Shown: positions 17,127-26,457, numbered from the stretch's first letter. The stretch: 64,000 bases of DNA from JAJPGZ01 sp038229295 (GCA_038229295.1 JBBROO010000005.1:31843-95842), one strand, 5' to 3'. The notes: generated from the letters alone by a model not told the origin. Numbers and translations are program-made.

Positions 17127-20100
17127 CCCTGCTTCCAACCGTTACCGTTCCCGCGCGCTAGCGCATACTCCGGCGCAAGATCGACATCTTCACCGCTCGG
17201 TTCCTCCTCCGCTTCACCGAGTGAACCCTCGTGATGCTCTTTCGCAATGAGCATGTAGAGCGACGGCACAATGAACAAAGTAAAGATGGTTCCGATTGTC
17301 ATTCCGCCGACCAGCACGAGACCAATCGAATTTCTCGCGGCCGCGCCGGCGCCACTAACGAGCGTGAGCGGGAAATGTCCGGCGATCGTCGCTGCGCTCG
17401 TCATCATGACGGGGCGCAAGCGAATGCGCGCGGCCTGTGCGATTGCTTCAAGTTTACCGAGACCCTGGCGCTGCAGTTCGTTGGCGAACTGAACGATCAG
17501 GATTCCGTTTTTCGAGACAAGGCCGACCAGCGTCACCAAACCGACCTGCGAATAAATATTCAGAGTCGTCGTCCAGCCATCAGTAAAGAAATGCCCGTTA
17601 GGCATTTTCAAAAACGTGAAAAGCAGCGCGCCGAACATCGCCAGCGGCACGGAGCCGAAGAGAATGATGAAAGGATCGCGGAAGCTGTTGAACTGTGCGG
17701 CCAGGACTAAAAAAATCAGCACGACGGCAAGCATGAAGGCCGGCAAAAATTTGCTTCCTTCCGTCCGCAATTGCCGCGAGTCGCCGGTGTAATCGAGGAT
17801 GTATCCCTTCGGCAAAATTTTGTGCGCTTCGTCTTCGAGGAATTTCAGCGCGACGTCGAGCGGCTGGCCGGATACGCCGCTTATCTGCACGGCGTTGAGC
17901 TGCTGCATGCGGTTGAGCGAACGCGCGACCGTCTTGTGCTCAATCGTCGCGACTGTGCTCAACGGCACGAGCTGATTGTTCGGCCCGGTGACGTAAATGT
18001 TCTCGAGCTGATCAGGATTCAAACGATCGGTCCGTTTGATTTGCGGAATCACTTTGTAACTGCGTCCGGCTATGTTGAAACGGTTCACAAAATTGCCGCC
18101 GATACTGGCCGACAGATCGGCACCCACTTGCTGCATATCGAGACCCATCGAGGACGCCTTGTCGTGATCGAACACGATTTGCGCCTGCGGTTGATCGATC
18201 TTGGTGTCGATCTGCGGCGGGAAATAAAATATTCCGCTCTGCATCGCTTTCATTTGAATCTGTTTTGCGAAATCGAGGATGCGCTCGGGATCGGCAGTCG
18301 ATGCGATGATGAAACTAACTGGGAAACTGTCGCCGCCCGGAAGCGCCGAGGGCATTACCGGAAACATTTGAATGCCCGGGATTGCGGCGAGCTTTTGCTG
18401 GACCTGGGGCAGGATCGCAGCCGTGGGCGTTTTACGAATGCCCCATGGTTTCAAGACCATGCCGCCAAAACCTTGGTCGGGAAAAGTAATTTGGAACGTG
18501 AAGCGAGTGTCCGGAAAGCCGAGGAAAATCTTTCCGGCGGCGTCGGCATAACGAATCGTATCGTCGATCGTGGCGTTGGCCGGCGCCGTGACGATGCCGA
18601 AAATTACGCCTTGGTCTTCCGTCGGCGCCGGTTCGCTCGGCGACATTCGGTAGAAGACAACGCCTAAGACCGCCAGGGCAATCCATACTGTGTAGACCGC
18701 TGGCCGCGCGGCGAGCGTGCGGTCGAGCCGATTGCCGTACCAATCCCGAAAGCGATCGAACGTTCGGTTGACCACGCCGCTGAATCCTTTGTCGGCATGT
18801 CCGGCCCGCAACAAGTTCGCGGACATCATCGGCGAAAGCGTCAAGGCCACGACGCCGGAAATAAAAACGGCGCCAGCTAGCGTCAGAGCGAATTCACGAA
18901 AGAGCGCGCCCGTTAGGCCACCTTGCAGCGCGATCGGCGTATACACCGCCGCCAACGTCAACGTCATCGCGATGATCGGTCCGATCAATTCGCGCGCGCC
19001 TTTAAGCGCTGCTTGCACGCGCGACAAGCCTTCGCGCATGTGTCGTTCCACATTTTCGACGACGACAATCGCGTCATCCACGACCAATCCGACCGAAAGC
19101 ACGATCGCGAGCAGGGTGAGCAGATTCAACGTGAAGCCGAAGAGCTGCATGAGGAAGAGCGCGCCGATCAGCGAAATCGGAATGGCGACGATCGGCACGA
19201 TCACTGATCGGATCGACCCGAGGAATAAAAAGATCACGAGCATCACGATGAGCAACGTGTCGATCAAAGTTTTTACGACTTCGTGAATAGCGTCGTTGAT
19301 GTAGGCGGTCGAATCGTAGGCGATTTGTCCGGTCATGCCGGTCGGCAATTCCTTCTGGATCTGCTCCATCTCGACGCGCACCCGTTTGATCACGTCGATT
19401 GAATTCGCGTTCGGCAAAACCCAGATGCCCATAAAGACCGCTTTTTGACCTGAGAACCGGACCTCGGTGTTGTAATCCTCCGCGCCGAGTTCCACGTCCG
19501 CAATGTCGCTGAGCCGAATCAAATTCCCTTTGTCCTGCCGCACGACCAGTTTCTTGAAATCATCCGCCGTGTGGAGGTCGGTGTTCGCCGTGAGATTTAT
19601 CTGCAACAGCGAGCCTTTCGTGCTGCCGACCGCGGAGAGATAATTATTCCGCGCGAGCGCACTTCGCACCTGGGCCGGGCTGATATTCAACGCTGCCATT
19701 CGGTCCGGTTTCATCCAGATGCGCATGGCAAAGGTGCGGCCACCTAGAATGTCCGCCTTTTGCACGCCGCCGAGTGCCGTCAGCCGCGGTTGCACCAGAC
19801 GCACCAAGTAATCAGTGACCTCGTTAGGCTGCAGCATCGTCGAAGTGAAACTCAAATACGCCGCCGCGAAGCGAGAGTCCGCCGCCTCGATATTGATCAC
19901 CGGAATTTCTGATTCCGGTGGCAGGTCGCGGCGGATCGCGTCCACTTTCGAGCTGATGTCCGACAACGCCTTGTTCGCGTCGTAATTCAATTTCAAACGC
20001 GCCGTGATGAGCGAGCTGCCTTGTTTGCTTTGCGATTGGATGTAATCGATGCCGTCGGCCGCCGCGATCGCGCGCTCAAGTGGCGTGGTGATAAATCCGC

Positions 20101-20314
20101 GAACCAGTTCCGCGTCCGCGCCGACGTAAACCGTGGTGACCGTAATCGCGGCGATATCGCTCCGCGGATATTGCCGCACGTTCAAACCCCCGAGCCCGGA
20201 CATGCTCGGAAAAATTATCGGCAGAAGAGCTTTCGTTCCGGCAATGAGAATGACGAAGCTCACCACCAGCGCCAGCACCGGTCGCTTAATGAACAAATCG
20301 GTGAAAGAGCTCAT
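17123..20314 (-). CDS. RND multidrug efflux inner-membrane transporter (MexF/AcrB-like)
   Basis: This 1063-residue HAE1 pump has the N-terminal 'FTDLFIKRPVLALVVSFVIL' helix and 'VGLVVDDAIVVVENVERH' in TM4 with the proton-relay Asp pair. It has two porter loops and, near the C-terminus, 'VGLVSKNGILIVQFANELQ'. The last 30 residues are acidic and cytosolic. The ATG follows directly on a copy of the 10-mer (AAGATCGAC then ATG), and no Shine-Dalgarno site is present. Between 17188 and 20312 there is no exact 10-mer, but CGTTAGGC occurs at 17596, 18911 and 19822. It is in an operon with the adaptor, the TetR regulator and the thioesterase. No outer-membrane channel gene is visible. Confidence 0.96.
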   Translation of the reverse strand: MSSFTDLFIKRPVLALVVSFVILIAGTKALLPIIFPSMSGLGGLNVRQYPRSDIAAITVTTVYVGADAELVRGFITTPLERAIAAADGIDYIQSQSKQGSSLITARLKLNYDANKALSDISSKVDAIRRDLPPESEIPVINIEAADSRFAAAYLSFTSTMLQPNEVTDYLVRLVQPRLTALGGVQKADILGGRTFAMRIWMKPDRMAALNISPAQVRSALARNNYLSAVGSTKGSLLQINLTANTDLHTADDFKKLVVRQDKGNLIRLSDIADVELGAEDYNTEVRFSGQKAVFMGIWVLPNANSIDVIKRVRVEMEQIQKELPTGMTGQIAYDSTAYINDAIHEVVKTLIDTLLIVMLVIFLFLGSIRSVIVPIVAIPISLIGALFLMQLFGFTLNLLTLLAIVLSVGLVVDDAIVVVENVERHMREGLSRVQAALKGARELIGPIIAMTLTLAAVYTPIALQGGLTGALFREFALTLAGAVFISGVVALTLSPMMSANLLRAGHADKGFSGVVNRTFDRFRDWYGNRLDRTLAARPAVYTVWIALAVLGVVFYRMSPSEPAPTEDQGVIFGIVTAPANATIDDTIRYADAAGKIFLGFPDTRFTFQITFPDQGFGGMVLKPWGIRKTPTAAILPQVQQKLAAIPGIQMFPVMPSALPGGDSFPVSFIIASTADPERILDFAKQIQMKAMQSGIFYFPPQIDTKIDQPQAQIVFDHDKASSMGLDMQQVGADLSASIGGNFVNRFNIAGRSYKVIPQIKRTDRLNPDQLENIYVTGPNNQLVPLSTVATIEHKTVARSLNRMQQLNAVQISGVSGQPLDVALKFLEDEAHKILPKGYILDYTGDSRQLRTEGSKFLPAFMLAVVLIFLVLAAQFNSFRDPFIILFGSVPLAMFGALLFTFLKMPNGHFFTDGWTTTLNIYSQVGLVTLVGLVSKNGILIVQFANELQRQGLGKLEAIAQAARIRLRPVMMTSAATIAGHFPLTLVSGAGAAARNSIGLVLVGGMTIGTIFTLFIVPSLYMLIAKEHHEGSLGEAEEEPSGEDVDLAPEYALARGNGNGWKQG

Positions 20315-20339
20315 GTCGATCTTAGCAGATGTCGATCTT
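20313..20339 (-). repeat. Tandem pair of AAGATCGACAT words between adaptor and pump genes
   Basis: Two direct copies of the 11-mer (20313-20323 and 20329-20339 as read in reverse) fill the gap between the adaptor stop and the pump start, with five bases between them. The downstream copy supplies the AT of the pump start codon. This is the only close tandem pair of the full 11-mer in the window. Confidence 0.85.
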
Positions 20340-20342
20340 GCA

Positions 20343-21521
20343 TCACGAATCGACCGGCTTCGGATTCATCTCCGGTTTCGGTGCGAGATCGTTGTTGATC
20401 ACAACCGATTGTCCGTTCCGCAATTTGAAAACCCCGGTGCCCACGACCGTCTGCCCCGCTTTCAATCCCGTTTTCACGCCCACGAAGTCGCCGCGGGCTT
20501 CGCCGATGCGCACAAATTGCTGCCGGATGACTTGCGATTCCTGTCCCGTCTTCTCGTCCTTCTTTTTCTCGATCACAAAAACCGAGTCCCCGTAGGGCGC
20601 ATACGAAACCGCCGTCCCCGGAACGACCAGCGTCTTTTGCTTTTGCGGCAATACCACTTCGACTTTGGCGAACATTCCGGGCAACAAAACGTGGTCTTTG
20701 TTTTCCAGCGTTGCTTGCAACGAAACATTCCGCGTGACTGCGTCTACCGCGGAATTGATGGCGGTTAATTTGCCGGAAAATTCCCGGCCCGATGCCGCAT
20801 CCGTCCGCACGCGTACTTCCAGTCCGGGCGCGAGTTGGGCCAGGCGTTGCTCGGGCAATGCAAAATCGACATATACTTGATCGAGCGATTGCAACGAGAC
20901 CACTTGCTGACCAGGATTAATCGTTTGCCCGATGTTGACCTGGCGAATTCCGAGTTGCCCATCGAAAGGCGCGCGCACTTCCTTTTTCCCGCCCATCGCG
21001 CGAATGTTTTCCACGCCGCCCTCTTTTTGTTTGAACTTCGACTCGGCCGCATCGAGTTCTGCTTTTGAAATAACCCGCCGTGTCGCCAGGTCGCGCGTGC
21101 GCAGCAAATCGCGCCGCGCTAATTCGAGGTCCGCCATCGCCGTGTTCAGCTGCGCGTCTTCCGAAGCCATATCCAATTTCACCAACACGTCGCCTTTCTT
21201 TGCCAACCCGCCGTTTTGAAACAAAACTTCGCTTACCGTCCCTCCCAGTTCGGCCGAAACGACCGCGCCCTGTATCGCGCTGATGGAGCCGACGGACGAA
21301 AAAGTCGGCGCCCAATCCTCCTCCTTCACCACCACGCTCGTCACCGTTTCTGGCGGCGGCAGCATTTTTTTGCCCGCCGAAATCATGGTGAAAATCTGCA
21401 GCCCCTTGATTAATAGAAGCACCATCACCAGCGCCGCAATGGCGCCGATGGCCAGCCACAAAATCTTGCGCCGCGATTTCACCTCGCCTTCCATCGTCTC
21501 TGGTTTCGCCACGTCATGCAT
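20343..21521 (-). CDS. RND efflux periplasmic adaptor (MexE/AcrA-like)
   Basis: This 392-residue membrane-fusion protein has a short cytosolic N-terminus and one TM or signal-anchor helix (about residues 22-42). The lipoyl halves ('VSAELGGTVSEVLF' and 'EVRAPFDGQLGIR') flank an alpha-hairpin ('ADLELARRDLLRTRDLATRRVISKAELDAAESK'), and a beta-barrel domain follows with 'YVDFALPEQRLAQL'. It bridges the pump and an outer-membrane channel. Its start overlaps the TetR stop by eight bases. The 28-base gap to the pump gene consists almost only of two 10-mer copies. Confidence 0.94.
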   Translation of the reverse strand: MHDVAKPETMEGEVKSRRKILWLAIGAIAALVMVLLLIKGLQIFTMISAGKKMLPPPETVTSVVVKEEDWAPTFSSVGSISAIQGAVVSAELGGTVSEVLFQNGGLAKKGDVLVKLDMASEDAQLNTAMADLELARRDLLRTRDLATRRVISKAELDAAESKFKQKEGGVENIRAMGGKKEVRAPFDGQLGIRQVNIGQTINPGQQVVSLQSLDQVYVDFALPEQRLAQLAPGLEVRVRTDAASGREFSGKLTAINSAVDAVTRNVSLQATLENKDHVLLPGMFAKVEVVLPQKQKTLVVPGTAVSYAPYGDSVFVIEKKKDEKTGQESQVIRQQFVRIGEARGDFVGVKTGLKAGQTVVGTGVFKLRNGQSVVINNDLAPKPEMNPKPVDS

Positions 21522-22173
21522 AAGCTGGTTGGATTTCCTTTTTAAACAACAGGCGCCAAAGTCTCCGCGTCACTTCCAGTTGCCGCGCGCGCCGTTCCGC
21601 CGCCGTCATTTCTGGCGGCTGCAACACATCGCGCATTAACATTCCGCGGGCGACCGCAAAAATGAGTTCCGCCATCTCGTTAGGCCGCAAATCATGCGCC
21701 GCGTGCTTCACCTCCGGCGATTGCGCGATCAAATCCGTCACCCCATCCATCAACGTCTGCAAAACATCGCGCACCATGTCCGCCACTTTCGCATTGCGCG
21801 ACGCTTCCGCGTAAAGATCGACAATGAACGCCGACTGCACCTTGGGAGAATTCTCACAGCAATGCGCCGTAAACAAAATCTCCAGCGACTCCAGCAGCGT
21901 CGGAGCCTGCCGCGCCTCTTCCAGCAATTCGTGGATCTCTTTCTTGTGTCGGCTCGCCATCGCCGCGATCACCGCCTCTTTGTTTTCAAAATATCGATAG
22001 ATCAATCCGACACTGATCCCAGCCTCCGCGCTGATATCGTGCATGCTCGTTTGATGGAATCCGCGCTTGGCAAAGCAAACCATGGCCGCTTCCAGAATCT
22101 GCGTCCGCCGATCCAGTCCCGCGTCTATTTGTGTTTGAGTCATCGGAGAATCGGAAGGTGAATGAACGTTCAT
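21514..22173 (-). CDS. TetR/AcrR family transcriptional regulator
   Basis: This 219-residue one-component repressor has an N-terminal helix-turn-helix (about residues 23-68) with 'AAMVCFAKRGFHQTSMHDISAEAGISVGLIYRYFENKEAV', the standard TetR pattern. The C-terminal ligand domain is variable and of the expected length. It is the first gene of the RND operon and probably represses it until a substrate binds. The ATG at 22173 lies inside an 18-base palindrome, so an in-frame ATG at 22143 (MTQTQ) is an alternative start that would leave the operator outside the coding region. Confidence 0.93.
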   Translation of the reverse strand: MNVHSPSDSPMTQTQIDAGLDRRTQILEAAMVCFAKRGFHQTSMHDISAEAGISVGLIYRYFENKEAVIAAMASRHKKEIHELLEEARQAPTLLESLEILFTAHCCENSPKVQSAFIVDLYAEASRNAKVADMVRDVLQTLMDGVTDLIAQSPEVKHAAHDLRPNEMAELIFAVARGMLMRDVLQPPEMTAAERRARQLEVTRRLWRLLFKKEIQPAYA

Positions 22174-22176
22174 TCA
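22159..22176. promoter_or_regulatory. Palindromic operator TGAATGAACGTTCATTCA
   Basis: A perfect 18-base inverted repeat at the start of the TetR gene has the size and symmetry of a TetR-family operator. Its position over the translation start implies autoregulation of the efflux operon. It also resembles the AACGTT repeat elements nearby, but its perfect dyad and flanking TTCA/TGAA arms are distinct. Confidence 0.65.
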
Positions 22177-22194
22177 TTGTCAAATACCTGGCAG

Positions 22195-22272
22195 CCGTTG
22201 TAGCTGCCGCCGTCACTGGCGGCAATCCTCGATTGGGCGTTGAACGTTGAGCGTTGAGCGTTGAACGTTTGC
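22195..22272. repeat. Intergenic dyads: GCCGCC hairpin and AACGTT-type repeat
   Basis: Upstream of tilS there are two elements. The first is TGCCGCC-GTCAC-TGGCGGCA (about 22206-22225), preceded by GTTGTAGC, which matches a wider hairpin family seen at 55566 and 63171. The second is a run of GTTGAACGTT/GTTGAGCGTT units (about 22236-22270), the half-element of the repeats at 47845 and 53001. The second runs into the first possible tilS start. Confidence 0.7.
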
Positions 22273-23232
22273 ACCGTGCGATCGCCGACGCCCATAATTC
22301 AGAACCCCCAATTCGCGCGCGATTTCCCGACCACGCGCCGCCACCTCGTCGGCGTCTCCGGCGGCCGCGATTCCGTCGCCCTGCTTCATCAACTTGTCGA
22401 TCTTGGCTTCAAAAGACTAATCGTCTGCCATCTCAATCATCAACTCCGTGGACGCGCCAGCAATGCCGACGCGCGCTTCGTCGAAAAGCTCGCCGAGAAG
22501 TACGATGTCGATCTTGCCCTCAGCTCCACCAATGTCCGCGCGCTTGCCGCGAAAAAGAAAATGTCGATCGAAACCGCCGCGCGCGAGGCGCGTTACTCCT
22601 TCTTCGCCAAAATCGCGAAGCGAAAAAAGTGCCGGACCATCTTTCTTGGTCATCACGCGGATGATCTCGTCGAAACTTTTTTGATTAATTTATTTCGCGG
22701 GGCCGGCGCCGCCGGATTAAGCGCGATGCGCGAATCCTCAACGCGCGAAGTTGACGATGTCGATCTTACGATCGTTCGCCCGCTTCTCGGTGTGTGGCGT
22801 CGAGACATCGACAAATACGTCCGAAGCCATCACCTGAAATTCCGCGAAGACGCCTCGAATCAAAACCTAACGCCGCTGCGCAACCGCATTCGTCACCGCG
22901 TCATTCCGTATCTCGAAAAAACCTTCGGCCGGAATATTCGCCAAAACATTTGGCGGACCGCCACCATTGCGTCAGAAGAAGAGAGCTTCTTCGAGACCTT
23001 GCTTCCTCCGAGCCTAACGACCATCGCCCTCAAGCCGCTGCGCGAAATGTCGGTCGCGCTTCAGCGCCGAACCCTTCACCAATGGCTGCGCGCGGCCAAC
23101 ATCGCGGATATTGGCTTCGATTTAATCGAGCGCGTCCGTGCTCTCGTGGATGTGACCAATCGCGTTGCCAAAACAAATCTCCCGCAAGATCGACATGTAC
23201 GTCGTCGCGCCGGAAAAATTTTCATCGAGTAG
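22261..23232 (+). CDS. tilS: tRNA(Ile)-lysidine synthetase TilS
   Basis: This is an ATP-dependent ligase that places lysidine on C34 of tRNA-Ile(CAU). The PP-loop 'SGGRDSVALLH' is at about residues 33-43. It is followed by 'CHLNHQLRG', 'GHHADDLVETFLINLFRGAGAAGL' and 'RPLLGVWRRDIDKYV', all typical of TilS. At 323 residues it is on the short side, lacking the full TilC domain of the E. coli enzyme. The start is uncertain: TTG at 22261 lies in repeat DNA and GTG at 22276 is an alternative. Four 10-mer copies fall within it (22395, 22505, 22757, 23186). Confidence 0.92.
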   Translation: MNVCTVRSPTPIIQNPQFARDFPTTRRHLVGVSGGRDSVALLHQLVDLGFKRLIVCHLNHQLRGRASNADARFVEKLAEKYDVDLALSSTNVRALAAKKKMSIETAAREARYSFFAKIAKRKKCRTIFLGHHADDLVETFLINLFRGAGAAGLSAMRESSTREVDDVDLTIVRPLLGVWRRDIDKYVRSHHLKFREDASNQNLTPLRNRIRHRVIPYLEKTFGRNIRQNIWRTATIASEEESFFETLLPPSLTTIALKPLREMSVALQRRTLHQWLRAANIADIGFDLIERVRALVDVTNRVAKTNLPQDRHVRRRAGKIFIE

Positions 23233-23236
23233 CTTT

Positions 23237-23313
23237 GTCATCCCGAGCGGAGCGAGGGACCTCACAATCCCATCGATGATTTGCGAGATCCTTCGCCTTC
23301 GCTCAGGATGACA
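23237..23313. repeat. Inverted repeat family A (copy 1), tilS-gltX gap
   Basis: The left arm begins GTCATCCCGAGCGGAGCGAG and the right arm ends CGCTCAGGATGACA, which can pair as a long stem. The sequence is shared with copies at 26537, 28449, 33302 and 44363. It ends five bases before the gltX ATG, so it forms most of that leader. Confidence 0.85.
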
Positions 23314-23318
23314 CCGCA

Positions 23319-24650
23319 ATGAATCCCGAAATCCGCGTCCGCTTCGCACCGTCGCCCACCGGCTTTCTCCACATCGGCGGTGCGCGCACCGCGCTCTTCA
23401 ACTGGCTCTTCGCGCGGCACCACGACGGGAAACTTATTCTTCGCGTCGAAGACACCGACAAAGCTCGTAACACCGAAGAAGCCACCGCCGCGATCTACGA
23501 AGGCTTGAAGTGGCTGGAATTAAATTGGGATGAAGGCCCGCAGGCGGGCGGAAATTTCGGCCCCTATTTTCAAGGCGAGCGCAGCGAAATCTACGAGCGC
23601 TATCTAAAAAAACTCCAGGACGCTGGTCACATTTTCGACGACGCCGGCGCGATTCGCTTTCGCTCGCCGCGCGAACACGTCATGGTCGACGATCTCGTTT
23701 GCGGCAAAATCGATTTCGATTTGTCGAACGAAGAAACGCATCCCGACATGACCGTGCGCCGGCCCGACGGTTCGTGGATTTTCCATTTCGTTAACGTCGT
23801 CGACGACATCGAGATGAAAATTTCGCACGTCATCCGCGGCGAAGATCATCTCTCGAACACGCCGAAGCACATCGAGCTTTATCGCGCGCTCGGCGCGGAG
23901 CCGCCGCGTTTCGCTCACATTCCGCTTATCATGAACAAGGACGGCTCCAAGATGAGCAAGCGCGATCAGGGCGCGAGCGTGGACTATTATATGAAGCGCG
24001 GATTTTTGCCGGCGGCGGTGCGCAATTATCTTTGTTTGCTCGGTTGGTCGCCGAAGGACGATCGCGAGAAGATGTCGATCGACGAGATCGTCAAAATTTT
24101 CGATCTCAAAAATGTTGTGCGCGGCCACGCGACCTTCGATCCCGCGAAGTTGCATTGGCTGAACGGCGAATACGCGCGCGAGCTGAGCGATGCAGATTTT
24201 TACGAACGCGGTCTCGCGGCGCTTCGCGCGAGCGCATGCAAGATCGACAATTTCCCTAACGATTACGTGCGCGCCGCTCTCGCCACGTGCAAAGGCAAGA
24301 TCAACGTCTTCGACGAGTTGCCGGCGTATTGCGGATTTTATTTCACCGACGAGATCGTGTGGAATCCCGAAGGCGTGACCAAACATTTCACGGCCGAAAA
24401 CAAACCGCATTTGCAAGCCGTGCGCGATGCTTTCGCCAAGATCGACAATTTCAACGCCGCGGAAATCGAAGCAACGTTGAAAGCGACCGCTGCGACTCTT
24501 GGTGGCAAAGTTGGTCTGTTAGTGCATCCGACGCGACTCGCCGTCACCGGCAGCAATGCCGGCCCGAGCTTGTATCATCTGCTCGAAGTTCTAGGTAAAG
24601 ACAAAGTGCTCGCACGGATTGACCACGCGATGCACGAAATATCTGGGTAG
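23319..24650 (+). CDS. gltX: Glutamyl-tRNA synthetase
   Basis: This 443-residue class I aminoacyl-tRNA synthetase attaches glutamate to tRNA-Glu. The HIGH-type motif is 'FLHIGGARTALFNWLFAR' (residues 17-34) and the KMSKS-type motif is 'GSKMSKRDQGASV'. The anticodon-binding C-terminal domain is present and the length is slightly short for the family. The TAG stop lies within the first arm of an inverted repeat, so the last codons are repeat-derived. It contains two 10-mers read as KIDN (24240, 24438). Confidence 0.97.
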   Translation: MNPEIRVRFAPSPTGFLHIGGARTALFNWLFARHHDGKLILRVEDTDKARNTEEATAAIYEGLKWLELNWDEGPQAGGNFGPYFQGERSEIYERYLKKLQDAGHIFDDAGAIRFRSPREHVMVDDLVCGKIDFDLSNEETHPDMTVRRPDGSWIFHFVNVVDDIEMKISHVIRGEDHLSNTPKHIELYRALGAEPPRFAHIPLIMNKDGSKMSKRDQGASVDYYMKRGFLPAAVRNYLCLLGWSPKDDREKMSIDEIVKIFDLKNVVRGHATFDPAKLHWLNGEYARELSDADFYERGLAALRASACKIDNFPNDYVRAALATCKGKINVFDELPAYCGFYFTDEIVWNPEGVTKHFTAENKPHLQAVRDAFAKIDNFNAAEIEATLKATAATLGGKVGLLVHPTRLAVTGSNAGPSLYHLLEVLGKDKVLARIDHAMHEISG

Positions 24651-24788
24651 CGCGCGCGTCTCGCGCGCGGTGCTCCGCGTCTCGCGGAGCACGTTTGCAG
24701 ATGTGACGGACGAGACGCCCGCCACCACGCGCGAGACGCGCGCGCTACCCAGGCCGAAAAGATCAGGGACGCGACGGAGCGCGTCCCT
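24643..24788. repeat. Compound inverted repeats between convergent gltX and glnS
   Basis: The outer arms CTGGGTAGCGCGCGCG (from 24643) and CGCGCGCTACCCAG (to 24752) enclose smaller TCTCGCGCGC and GTGCTCCGC dyads. A second dyad, AGGGACGC/GCGTCCCT (24765-24772 and 24781-24788), follows. The first supplies the gltX stop and the second encodes the glnS C-terminus. The region could act as a bidirectional terminator, although it lacks clear T tracts. Confidence 0.8.
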
Positions 24789-26457
24789 CCATTTTCGCCC
24801 ACGTATCTCGCAACGTGATGGTGCGATTCCACACTTGTCGACCTAACGTCGTATCGGGATCTAGCGCGAAATAGCCGAGTCGCTCGAACTGATAACGCTC
24901 GTTAGGCCGCGCATCTTTTAACGCCGGCTCGCATTTCGCGTGAACCACTTCGAGCGAATGCGGATTGATGAACGCTTTGAAATCTCCATCGGCGTCCGGC
25001 TCGGGAACGGTGAAGAGCCGGTCGTAGAGGCGCACCTCCGCGTCGACCGCGTGTGCCGCACTCACCCAGTGAATCGTCCCCTTCACTTTGCGAGCGGAAG
25101 TCGCGCCGCCGGACTTGCTCTCCATGTCGATCTTGCAACGCAGCTCCGTTACTTCACCGGCTTCATTCTTAATCACTTCCTCGCATTGGATGATGTAAGC
25201 GTATTTCAATCGCACTTCTCCGCCGGGTTTTAAGCGAAAATATTTCGGCGGCGGCGTTTCCATAAAATCCGCCGCGTCGATAAACACGTCGCGACCAAAC
25301 GGAACTTTTCGCGTCCCTGAGTTCGGATCTTCCGGATTGTTAACCGCATCGAGTTCTTCAACTTGTCCCTCCGGATAATTCGTCAGCACCACCTTGATCG
25401 GTTTCAATACCGCCATTCGCCGCGCCGCGATGCGATTGAATTCATCTCGCATCGTGTGTTCGAGCACGGCCATGTCGGTCATGCTCGGATATTTCGTGAT
25501 GCCGATGTTGTAAGCGAACGCGCGTAACGAGCTCGCGGTCACGCCGCGCCGGCGCAATCCGGAAATGGTGAGCATGCGCGGATCGTCCCAGCCGTTCACC
25601 AGCTTTTCGTTAACGAGTTGAATCAACTTTCGTTTGCTCATGACCGTGTAAGTCAGGTTGAGTCGCGCGAATTCGTATTGATGCGGCCTCGGTTCCGGGA
25701 GCTCGAGCGATTCCAAAATCCATTCGTAAAGCGGGCGATGCACTTCAAACTCGAGCGTGCAGACGGAATGCGTGATGCCTTCGATGTAATCGCTCAACGT
25801 GTGCGCCCAATCGTACATCGGATAAATGCACCACTTGTTCCCGCGATGATGATGCTCGGCGTGGCGAATGCGATACAGCACCGGATCGCGCAGCCAGATG
25901 TTCGGGGCCGACATGTCGATCTTAGCGCGCAGCGTCCGGCTGTTGTCCGGAAATTCGCCCGCTTTCATTCGGCCTAACAAATCCAAATTCTCTTCCACGG
26001 CGCGATTTCGAAACGGACTCTCTTTGCCCGTGCGCCGAAATTCATCCGTTTGTTCCGGCGACATGTCATCGACGTAAGCCTTTCCTTTCCGCACAAGATC
26101 GACAGCGTAATCGTAAAGCTTCTCGAAATAATCCGACGCGTAGAGCGGTGCGCCGCCAAGATTGTTGTCGGCCCAACCATCGATCAACCAATGCACATCG
26201 GCCATGATTGAATCGACATACTCCGTTTCCTCTTTCGTCGGATTGGTGTCGTCCATGCGGATGTTGCAAACGCCGCCGAACTCGTGCGCCATGCCGAAAT
26301 TCAGGCAAATCGATTTGGCATGGCCGATGTGCAGATAACCATTCGGCTCCGGCGGAAACCGCGTCACGATTGTTTTGTGCTTTCCGGTACGCAAATCCTC
26401 CGCCACGACGTCGCGAATGAAGTCGGATGGAGTTGGATTCTCGACCGGCGTTGTCAT
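24763..26457 (-). CDS. glnS: Glutaminyl-tRNA synthetase
   Basis: This 564-residue class I synthetase charges tRNA-Gln directly. The HIGH motif is 'PPEPNGYLHIGHAKSICLNF' (from about residue 35) and the KMSKS equivalent is 'YTVMSKRKLIQLV'. The anticodon-binding beta-barrels ('DFMETPPPKYFRLKPGGEVRLKYAY') are complete. The last residues, GRAPSRP, are translated from a GC-rich inverted repeat and extend past the normal end. The presence of glnS argues for direct glutamine charging. Three 10-mer copies are found (25124, 25913, 26095), two read as KIDM. Confidence 0.97.
   Translation of the reverse strand: MTTPVENPTPSDFIRDVVAEDLRTGKHKTIVTRFPPEPNGYLHIGHAKSICLNFGMAHEFGGVCNIRMDDTNPTKEETEYVDSIMADVHWLIDGWADNNLGGAPLYASDYFEKLYDYAVDLVRKGKAYVDDMSPEQTDEFRRTGKESPFRNRAVEENLDLLGRMKAGEFPDNSRTLRAKIDMSAPNIWLRDPVLYRIRHAEHHHRGNKWCIYPMYDWAHTLSDYIEGITHSVCTLEFEVHRPLYEWILESLELPEPRPHQYEFARLNLTYTVMSKRKLIQLVNEKLVNGWDDPRMLTISGLRRRGVTASSLRAFAYNIGITKYPSMTDMAVLEHTMRDEFNRIAARRMAVLKPIKVVLTNYPEGQVEELDAVNNPEDPNSGTRKVPFGRDVFIDAADFMETPPPKYFRLKPGGEVRLKYAYIIQCEEVIKNEAGEVTELRCKIDMESKSGGATSARKVKGTIHWVSAAHAVDAEVRLYDRLFTVPEPDADGDFKAFINPHSLEVVHAKCEPALKDARPNERYQFERLGYFALDPDTTLGRQVWNRTITLRDTWAKMEGRAPSRP

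Noticed and set aside
20313..20339. Direct repeats as a CRISPR-like array
   Set aside because: Only two short copies with five-base spacing and no cas genes nearby.
22155..22183. TTGACA box (minus strand, 22183-22178) as a sigma70 promoter for the TetR gene
   Set aside because: The matching -10 position has CACCTT, not a TATAAT-like hexamer, and the palindrome explains the conservation better.
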